The notes beneath the pieces are model-generated. The model saw only the letters and a list, made by a program, of their open reading frames with translations, was not told where the DNA came from and ran no database searches. The translations under genes were made by a program, and so were the position numbers. Positions 1-5,654 of a stretch of DNA of 6,978 nucleotides are shown in pieces (the stretch's first letter is position 1; the number at the start of each line of letters is the position of its first letter). Origin of the DNA: SZUA-430 sp964561925 (GTDB lineage Bacteria > Pseudomonadota > Alphaproteobacteria > Micropepsales > Micropepsaceae). The stretch lies in assembly GCA_964561925.1 (NCBI GenBank), contig CAZLRW010000170.1, positions 1 to 6,978 on the forward strand, in the 5' to 3' direction.

Positions 1-147
1 AGCATCAATTGCGGCTTTACCAAGGACGGCCTGCCGATCGGTCTGCAAATCGTCGGCCGCATGGGCGAGGACGCGCGCGTCCTGCAAGCGGCACAGGCGC
101 TGGAGAAACTCCTCGAACTGACGGACCGGCATCCGGAAGTCCTCTAG
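1..147 (+). CDS. Amidase signature family enzyme, C-terminal end (partial)
   Basis: Only the last 48 codons are in the window; the reading frame is open from base 1 and ends at TAG 145-147. The fragment reads SINCGFTKDGLPIGLQIVGR and continues into a helical tail. The DGLPIGLQIVG stretch is the conserved C-terminal motif of the amidase signature family (Pfam Amidase: GatA, acetamidase, nicotinamidase-like and other amide hydrolases), in which a Ser-cisSer-Lys triad hydrolyses amides. The catalytic part lies upstream of the window, so neither the triad nor the substrate can be judged. GatA itself and a stand-alone amidase both remain possible; I lean to a stand-alone amidase because no gatB or gatC follows. 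The next gene begins 32 bases downstream on the same strand, so cotranscription is plausible. Confidence 0.85.
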   Translation, partial: SINCGFTKDGLPIGLQIVGRMGEDARVLQAAQALEKLLELTDRHPEVL

Positions 148-148
148 G

Positions 149-165
149 CGATGCAGCATGCATCG
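149..165. repeat. Short perfect inverted repeat between amidase and nnr
   Basis: CGATGCA (149-155) and TGCATCG (159-165) are exact reverse complements separated by GCA. The repeat starts one base after the amidase stop and ends 14 bases before the nnr start. No T-run follows it, so it is not a convincing intrinsic terminator. It could be a small RNA hairpin near the nnr ribosome-binding region, a dyad protein site, or chance. Confidence 0.45.
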
Positions 166-179
166 GATATTTCACCGTC

Positions 180-1703
180 ATGTGGACGTGCGGGCCTGAG
201 ATTCTGACCGTCGCCGAGATGACCGAGGTCGATCGGCTGACGGCGGCGTCCGGCGTGCCGACGTTGACGCTCATGGAGAATGCGGGGCGCCAGGTCGCGA
301 ACGAGATCGCGAAGCGTTGGCCGGCTTGCCGCACGACGGTGCTTTGCGGACCCGGCAACAACGGCGGCGACGGTTATGTCGTGGCGCGCCATCTTGGCGC
401 GCGCGGCTTTGCCGTCGAAGTGCTGACCGTCGGCGACCACAAGTCGCTGAAGGCCGACGCGGCGGCGATGGCAAAGCTGTGGGGCGGGCTCACGCGAAAG
501 TTCGATCCGAATGAGCCCGTGCACGGCGATCTCTTCGTCGATGCGGTCTTCGGCGCGGGGTTGAGCCGGGGGCTTGCACCGGAACTCGTTCAGTTGTTCG
601 AAGACATTTCCGTGGCCGACGTTCCGATCGTCGCAATCGACGTGCCGAGCGGGATTTGCGGCGACCGCGCGCGCTTTCTCGACGAGGTGCAGCCTTGGAC
701 GGCTACCTTGACGGTTACGTTCTTCCGCAAGAAGCCCGCCCATGTGCTCTATCCGGCACGTGGCCACTGCGGCGAGATCGTTTGCGTCGACATCGGGATT
801 CCGAGCGGCATGCTGCACGCGCTGGCGCAAATACGCGGACCTGCGGCGGCGCCTGCGGGGCGTTGCGTCGAGAACATCGCTCCGCCGCTGCCGGCGGATC
901 CAAAGGCTACAGGTCACAAGTATAGCCGCGGCCATTGCATCGTGGTCGCGGGACCAGCGCATGCCACCGGCGCGACGAGACTTGCGGCGCGCGGTGCGTT
1001 GAGGGTTGGCGCGGGACTCGTGACGGTGGTCGGCGATGCAGGCGCCGTTGCCGCTTTGGCGCCGGCGCTGACGGCGATCTTGGTCCGCGAGGCGGGCTCG
1101 GCTTCGGCGCTGAAGGGACTGTTGCAGGACAAGCGCTTGAACGCGGTCGTGATCGGGCCGGGCAACGGCGTCGGCGGTTTGACGCGCGAGCGCGTCGGCG
1201 CGGTGCTTGGTTCGGCCGCCGCGTGTGTGATCGACGCCGACGCGTTGACTTCGTTCCAGGACGACCCTGCGTTGCTCTTCAAGCAGTTGCATGGCCGCGC
1301 CGTCCTGACGCCGCATGAGGGCGAGTTCGAACGCCTGTTCCCGGGGCTGTTGGCGGGGGCGGCGAATCGGATCGAGGCGGCACGGGCCGCGGCGAAGCGA
1401 GCGAATGCGGTCGTGTTGTTGAAGGGGCCGGATACGGTGATCGCCGACCCGGCGGGCAATGCTGCTATCAACACCAACGCACCGGCGGACCTCGCAACGG
1501 CGGGATCGGGCGACGTGCTGGCTGGGATCGTCGCCGGCCTGATGGCGCAAGGGCTCGATGCCTTCGCGGCCGCCCGATCCGCCGCGTTCCTGCACGGCGC
1601 GTGCGGCAGAATCGCCGGGCCGGGGCTCATCGCGGAAGACCTGCCCGAGGCGCTTCCCGCAGCGCTTGCGAGGTCGGGAAAGGGCACTTCCCGCGCCCTT
1701 TGA
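180..1703 (+). CDS. nnr: Bifunctional NAD(P)H-hydrate epimerase / ADP-dependent NAD(P)H-hydrate dehydratase
   Basis: This 507-residue protein repairs NAD(P)H damaged by hydration: the N-terminal domain interconverts the R and S hydrates, and the C-terminal domain dehydrates the S form using ADP. The YjeF_N/NnrE epimerase domain covers about residues 5-220, with MENAGR (32-37), CGPGNNGGDGYVVARHL (56-72), AIDVPSG (152-158) and FFRKKPAH (181-188). The ribokinase-like NnrD domain covers about 235-500, with HKYSRGH (246-252), VIGPGNG (324-330), VIDADAL (350-356), LTPHEGEF (376-383) and TAGSGDVLAG (440-449), whose Asp445 is the likely catalytic residue. Length fits the fused bacterial form. I chose ATG 180 because family homology (EILTVAEM) begins directly after it. 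The frame is open further upstream, but that would overlap the amidase gene with non-homologous sequence. ATG 219 would cut into the conserved start. The Shine-Dalgarno sequence is weak, which fits coupling to the upstream gene. The enzyme is probably cytoplasmic. Confidence 0.95.
   Translation: MWTCGPEILTVAEMTEVDRLTAASGVPTLTLMENAGRQVANEIAKRWPACRTTVLCGPGNNGGDGYVVARHLGARGFAVEVLTVGDHKSLKADAAAMAKLWGGLTRKFDPNEPVHGDLFVDAVFGAGLSRGLAPELVQLFEDISVADVPIVAIDVPSGICGDRARFLDEVQPWTATLTVTFFRKKPAHVLYPARGHCGEIVCVDIGIPSGMLHALAQIRGPAAAPAGRCVENIAPPLPADPKATGHKYSRGHCIVVAGPAHATGATRLAARGALRVGAGLVTVVGDAGAVAALAPALTAILVREAGSASALKGLLQDKRLNAVVIGPGNGVGGLTRERVGAVLGSAAACVIDADALTSFQDDPALLFKQLHGRAVLTPHEGEFERLFPGLLAGAANRIEAARAAAKRANAVVLLKGPDTVIADPAGNAAINTNAPADLATAGSGDVLAGIVAGLMAQGLDAFAAARSAAFLHGACGRIAGPGLIAEDLPEALPAALARSGKGTSRAL
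1679..1701 (+). terminator. Terminator-like hairpin at the end of nnr
   Basis: AAAGGGC (1679-1685) and GCCCTTT (1695-1701) form a perfect 7-bp stem with a 9-base loop. The 3' arm runs into the nnr stop codon TGA (1701-1703). A competing stem GGGAA (1676-1680) with TTCCC (1688-1692) uses the same bases. The downstream tract TTTGAGTTT is only partly T-rich, so an intrinsic terminator is possible but weak. Confidence 0.3.
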
Positions 1704-1727
1704 GTTTCGAAACCGCCCTGCTATAGA
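1700..1727 (+). promoter_or_regulatory. Candidate sigma70-type promoter for tRNA-Leu
   Basis: TTGAGT (1700-1705) and TATAGA (1722-1727) are separated by 16 bases and resemble the housekeeping -35 and -10 elements. The -10 is followed by the GC-rich stretch CACCGCCC. This would start transcription near 1734, giving about a 70-base leader before the tRNA at 1806. The -35 overlaps the last codon bases and stop of nnr. Position just upstream of a tRNA gene strengthens the call, but it rests on motif reading only. Confidence 0.5.
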
Positions 1728-1805
1728 CACCGCCCTCATTTACCGAAGGAACCGCTGCGAAGCACTCGTGGCGGCGTCTTTGATTGGGTATGCACGCCGG
1801 CATTG

Positions 1806-1890
1806 GCGGGCGTGGCGGAACTGGTAGACGCACTGGATTTAGGTTCCAGCGGCGAAAGTCGTGGGGGTTCAAGTCCCTCCGCCCGCACCA
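1806..1890 (+). tRNA. tRNA-Leu, anticodon UAG
   Basis: This 85-base cloverleaf has the acceptor arms GCGGGCG (1806-1812) and CGCCCGC (1880-1886), discriminator A1887 and an encoded CCA (1888-1890). The anticodon stem CTGGA (1833-1837) pairs with TCCAG (1845-1849) around loop TTTAGGT, placing the anticodon TAG at 1840-1842, which reads CUA and, with wobble, other CUN leucine codons. The long variable arm (about 1850-1862, GGC/GTC stem around GAAA) is the class II hallmark of tRNA-Leu. The T arm is GGGGG-TTCAAGT-CCCTC (1863-1879), with one G-T pair. The D arm contains the GGTAGAC segment. The start of the next gene is only 62 bases past the CCA, with no clear terminator between. Confidence 0.97.
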
Positions 1891-1952
1891 ACGCGCGCTT
1901 CCCCGAGAGATGACGTTTCCGGCAACGACCAAGAAGGCAGGAATACTGGGCC

Positions 1953-3314
1953 ATGGAAATCACTGAGACGGTGCACGAGCCGCTTCGCCGCGAATTCCGC
2001 ATCACGGTGGCCGTTCGCGATTTGGACGCCAAACTCAGCACCCGCATCGAGGGCATGAAGGACCAGGTGAACCTCAAGGGTTTCCGCCCCGGCAAGGTCC
2101 CGGTCGCGCATCTGCGCAAGACGTTCGGTAAGTCGATGATGGGCGAAATCGTCCAGGAGGCAGTGGCCGAGTACAGCCAAAAGGCTGTGGAGGATCGCTC
2201 GCTACGCCCTGCCATGTCGCCGCAGATTCAGATGGTGAGCCCATTCGAGCAGGTGATCGCGGGCGCCGAGGACCTGATCTTCACGATGGGCATCGATCTG
2301 ATGCCCGACTTCAAGCTCGCCGAGCTGTCGGCGATTTCGCTCGTTCGACCGACGACCGACGTAAGCGAAGAACAAGTGATGGAATCGCTGAAGCGGCTCG
2401 CCGCCCAGCAGCGTACCTACGAACCCAAGGGCGACGAAGCGCCGGCGCTGGAGGGCGATCAACTTTTGATCGACTTCGTCGGCAAGATCGACGGCATTCC
2501 CTTCGACGGCGGTACGGCGGACAACGCCGAACTCGTGATCGGCGCGGGCACGTTCATTCCGGGCTTCGAGGAGCAGCTCAAGGGCACGAAAGCGGGCGAC
2601 GGAAAGCTCGTGTCGGTGACGTTCCCGAACGATTATCCGGCGGCGCAGCTCGCCGGCAAATTCGCGACGTTCGACGTCAAGGTGAAAGAAGTCCGCCGCG
2701 GCATCGAGGCCGAGGTCGACGAGAGCCTTGCGACGAAGCTGGGTCTCGACAGTCTCGACAAGTTGCGCGATGCGGCGCGTATGCAGCTCGCCGCCGAATT
2801 CGGCCGTGTCAGTCGTTCGCACCTCAAGCGTGCGCTGCTCGATGCGCTCGACGGCACGCATTCCTTCGAGCTGCCGCCCGGCATGGTCGACGCCGAGTTC
2901 AAGCAGATTTGGGCGCAGGTGGAGCAGGACATCAAAGGCGGCAATCTGGCCGACGAGGACAAGGGCAAGTCGGAAGCGGAACTTCAGGAAGAGTTCCGCC
3001 GTATCGCCGAGCGCCGCGTGCGGCTCGGCCTCGTGCTCTCCGAGTTCGGACGGGTGAACAATATTCAGGTGACGCAGGAGGAATTGAACCGCGCGGTCGT
3101 GGCTCAAGCCCGCCAGTACCCGGGCCAGGAGAAGCGGATTTTCGAGATCTACCGGAACAATCCGGATGCGGTCGCTCAGCTCCGCGCGCCGATCTTCGAG
3201 GACAAGGTCGTCGACTTTCTTTGCGGCCAGGTCAAGATCACCGACCAGCAGGTGAGTCGCGAAGACCTGTTCAAGGATCCCGACGACCTGGCCAAAATCC
3301 TGAAGGCGAATTAG
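1953..3314 (+). CDS. tig: Trigger factor, ribosome-associated chaperone and peptidyl-prolyl isomerase
   Basis: The product is 453 residues, slightly longer than the 432 of E. coli. Trigger factor docks at the ribosome exit tunnel, shields nascent chains and can isomerise prolyl bonds. The N-terminal ribosome-binding domain (about 1-130) contains the signature GFRPGKVP at residues 43-50, the same positions as in E. coli. The FKBP-type isomerase domain spans about 165-248, from EGDQLLIDFVG through the IGAGTFIPGFEEQLKG segment to the strand ending VKVKEVR. The remainder (about 250-453) is the charged, helical C-terminal substrate-binding domain. ATG 1953 is supported by homology beginning at residue 1 and by purine-rich AAGAAGGCAGGA (1931-1942) 10 bases upstream. 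The order tig-clpP-clpX-lon is widely conserved in proteobacteria. No distinct promoter is visible in the 62 bases after the tRNA, so it may be read from the tRNA promoter. Confidence 0.97.
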   Translation: MEITETVHEPLRREFRITVAVRDLDAKLSTRIEGMKDQVNLKGFRPGKVPVAHLRKTFGKSMMGEIVQEAVAEYSQKAVEDRSLRPAMSPQIQMVSPFEQVIAGAEDLIFTMGIDLMPDFKLAELSAISLVRPTTDVSEEQVMESLKRLAAQQRTYEPKGDEAPALEGDQLLIDFVGKIDGIPFDGGTADNAELVIGAGTFIPGFEEQLKGTKAGDGKLVSVTFPNDYPAAQLAGKFATFDVKVKEVRRGIEAEVDESLATKLGLDSLDKLRDAARMQLAAEFGRVSRSHLKRALLDALDGTHSFELPPGMVDAEFKQIWAQVEQDIKGGNLADEDKGKSEAELQEEFRRIAERRVRLGLVLSEFGRVNNIQVTQEELNRAVVAQARQYPGQEKRIFEIYRNNPDAVAQLRAPIFEDKVVDFLCGQVKITDQQVSREDLFKDPDDLAKILKAN

Positions 3315-3324
3315 GTCAACGAAC

Positions 3325-3343
3325 GGGGTGCGCGAGGCGCCCC
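3325..3343 (+). repeat. GC-rich hairpin in the tig-clpP gap
   Basis: GGGGTGC (3325-3331) pairs with GCGCCCC (3337-3343), including one G-T pair, around loop GCGAG. It fills almost half of the 44-base gap and ends one base before the clpP Shine-Dalgarno AAGGA (3345-3349). No T-run follows, so a terminator is unlikely. An effect on translation start or on mRNA stability or processing between the two cistrons is an inference. Confidence 0.45.
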
Positions 3344-3358
3344 CAAGGACGAAAGCCC

Positions 3359-3997
3359 ATGAAAGACGTGCGCGAGACTTACGCCAGCTATCTGATCCCG
3401 ATGGTGGTCGAGCAGACCTCGCGGGGCGAGCGCTCCTACGACATCTACTCGCGCCTTCTGAAGGAGCGGATCATCTTCGTTTCGGGCCCGATCGACGATG
3501 CCGTCGCGACCCTCGTCACCGCCCAGCTCCTGTTCCTTGAGGCGGACAACCCGAAAAAGGAAGTCTCGATGTACATCAACTCGCCGGGCGGGTTGGTGAC
3601 GGCCGGCATGGCGATCTACGACACGATGCAATACGTGCGTCCGGCGGTCGCGACGCTCTGCATCGGTCAAGCCGCGTCGGCGGCCTCCCTCCTCCTTTGC
3701 GCCGGGGAAAAGGGTCAACGCTACGCCCTGCCGAATTCGCGCGTGATGCTGCATCAACCATCCGGCGGCGCAGCGGGGCAGGCCACTGATATCGCCCGTC
3801 ATGCACAGGAAATTGTAAAACTCAAAAAACGGCTCAATGACATCTACGCGAGGCACACCGGCCAACCCGTTGAGTCGATTGAAAAGGCGCTGGATCGGGA
3901 CTATTTCCTGACCGCCGAGGAGGCCCGCACGTTCGGCCTCATCGACCAGGTATTCACCAAGCGCCCGATCGGGATGGACCCTGCCAGATCCGACTGA
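3359..3997 (+). CDS. clpP: ATP-dependent Clp protease proteolytic subunit ClpP
   Basis: The product is 212 residues, a normal length. ClpP forms a double-heptamer chamber that degrades proteins unfolded and fed in by ClpX (or ClpA). The serine protease triad is visible: Ser107 in GQAASAAS (103-110), His132 in VMLHQPSGG (129-137) and Asp181 in RDYFLTAEEA (180-189), each offset by 10 from mature E. coli Ser97/His122/Asp171. INSPGG (73-78), an oxyanion-hole strand region, and the handle-helix segment GQATDI (140-145) are present. The first 10 or so residues precede the IPMVVEQTSRGERSYDIYSR core and may be a removable propeptide. ATG 3359 is chosen because family homology starts just after it and AAGGA lies 9 bases upstream; the same frame is open far upstream inside tig, but only as an overlapping shadow. 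Oddity: the residue after the active-site Ser, usually Met (ASMG/ASMA), is Ala108, and the usual aromatic-Gln after QPSGG is Ala-Ala (138-139). Confidence 0.97.
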   Translation: MKDVRETYASYLIPMVVEQTSRGERSYDIYSRLLKERIIFVSGPIDDAVATLVTAQLLFLEADNPKKEVSMYINSPGGLVTAGMAIYDTMQYVRPAVATLCIGQAASAASLLLCAGEKGQRYALPNSRVMLHQPSGGAAGQATDIARHAQEIVKLKKRLNDIYARHTGQPVESIEKALDRDYFLTAEEARTFGLIDQVFTKRPIGMDPARSD

Positions 3998-4076
3998 TTC
4001 ACGGCCTGATTGCGCGATTTCCCAGGTACACCCGCGATTAATGAATTCTTGATCCGTGGCCGCCTAGCATGCTCGA

Positions 4077-4136
4077 ATTGCCTGGGTGGGCAGCGCGTAG
4101 GGGATTCGGCACGCGTTTGGCTACGCTTAAGGCAAT
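4077..4136 (+). repeat. Nested inverted repeats upstream of clpX
   Basis: The outer arms ATTGCCT (4077-4083) and AGGCAAT (4130-4136) are exact complements. Inside them GCGTAG (4095-4100) and CTACGC (4121-4126) are also exact complements, leaving a 20-base apical loop. Together they could fold into one stem with an asymmetric internal loop (11 against 3 bases). A single 7-bp pair is expected by chance in a region this size; the nesting is what makes it notable. Role unknown. Confidence 0.35.
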
Positions 4137-4143
4137 CTCGGGC

Positions 4144-4171
4144 ATTCTGGCCGGAATCGGCACGAATTCCG
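4144..4171 (+). repeat. Two mutually exclusive small dyads upstream of clpX
   Basis: ATTCTGGCCGGAAT (4144-4157) is a near-perfect palindrome with one T-G pair. Its 3' half is also the 5' arm of CGGAAT (4152-4157) with ATTCCG (4166-4171). Only one of the two can form in RNA at a time. They could equally be a DNA-binding site or chance. Confidence 0.3.
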
Positions 4172-4194
4172 AGGCTGAAGGTTATCGGACTACC

Positions 4195-4199
4195 GGAGG
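4195..4199 (+). promoter_or_regulatory. Strong Shine-Dalgarno of clpX
   Basis: GGAGG lies 9 bases before ATG 4209, the best ribosome-binding site in the window. It fixes the clpX start together with homology from the zinc-finger onset. Confidence 0.8.
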
Positions 4200-4208
4200 G
4201 AAGCAGGC

Positions 4209-5476
<1,268 letters not shown>

Positions 5477-5477
<1 letters not shown>

Positions 5478-5492
5478 GCGGCACTTGCCGCT
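5477..5492 (+). terminator. Hairpin at the clpX stop codon, possible weak terminator
   Basis: AGCGGC (5477-5482) and GCCGCT (5487-5492) make a perfect 6-bp stem with tetraloop ACTT, starting at the last base of the clpX stop codon. What follows (AGAGCACCCG) is not T-rich, so intrinsic termination is doubtful. It may instead protect the 3' end of the mRNA. Confidence 0.3.
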
Positions 5493-5518
5493 AGAGCACC
5501 CGTCGTTTGTGGCAGCCA

Positions 5519-5547
5519 CTTGAAGGGGGGACGCATCGCCTCCACTT
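5519..5547 (+). promoter_or_regulatory. lon: Candidate heat-shock (sigma32-type) promoter for lon
   Basis: CTTGAA (5519-5524) matches the sigma32 -35 core exactly. After 15 bases comes CTCCACTT (5540-5547), a partial match to the CCCCATNT -10 element. This would start transcription near 5555, about 100 bases before lon. lon is a known sigma32 target in other proteobacteria, which supports the call. The -10 is imperfect, and a run of six G follows the -35. A separate AT-rich TAATAT (5559-5564) could be a housekeeping -10 but has no good -35. Confidence 0.45.
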
Positions 5548-5654
5548 CTTTCACTCGTTAATATTTCGGCGTAAAGCCGGATTCGGCGTCCCATGCGTCT
5601 TGGGCAGAGCCGGGCTCGACGAAGCGCCAAACGCCATCCGAAAGGCAGGTCCGA

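Larger units (their letters stand above)
3998..4208. other. clpP-clpX intergenic region (211 bases)
   Basis: This is the largest gap in the window and appears to contain no gene. I see no convincing sigma70 or sigma32 promoter with acceptable spacing, although its length would permit one. It contains nested inverted repeats (4077-4136) and two overlapping smaller dyads (4144-4171), and ends in a strong clpX ribosome-binding site. A frame open from a TTG at 4010 runs through it and into clpX but has no recognisable protein character. Confidence 0.6.

Noticed and set aside
9..179. Upstream extension of nnr to a TTG inside the amidase gene
   Set aside because: The extra 57 residues are Arg/Gly/Pro-rich out-of-frame amidase sequence, and epimerase homology begins only after ATG 180.
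144..1739. A 531-codon open frame on the minus strand across nnr
   Set aside because: It is an Arg-rich mirror of the nnr codons with no recognisable motif; nnr has every family motif in the + frame.
1942..1947. AATACT as a -10 for a leaderless tig transcript
   Set aside because: No -35 is present at 16-18 bases upstream, and the gene has a reasonable purine-rich ribosome-binding stretch at the same place.
1784..1966. A 60-codon + frame and overlapping minus frames over the tRNA (peptides resembling GFRFQRRKSWGFKSLRPH or GRRDLNPHDF)
   Set aside because: These are well-known false translations of tRNA-Leu sequence. The cloverleaf explains the conservation.
4048..4070. CTTGAT followed by CCTAGCAT as a heat-shock promoter for clpX
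   Set aside because: Only 9 bases separate the two boxes, too few for sigma32 or sigma70, and neither box is a full match.
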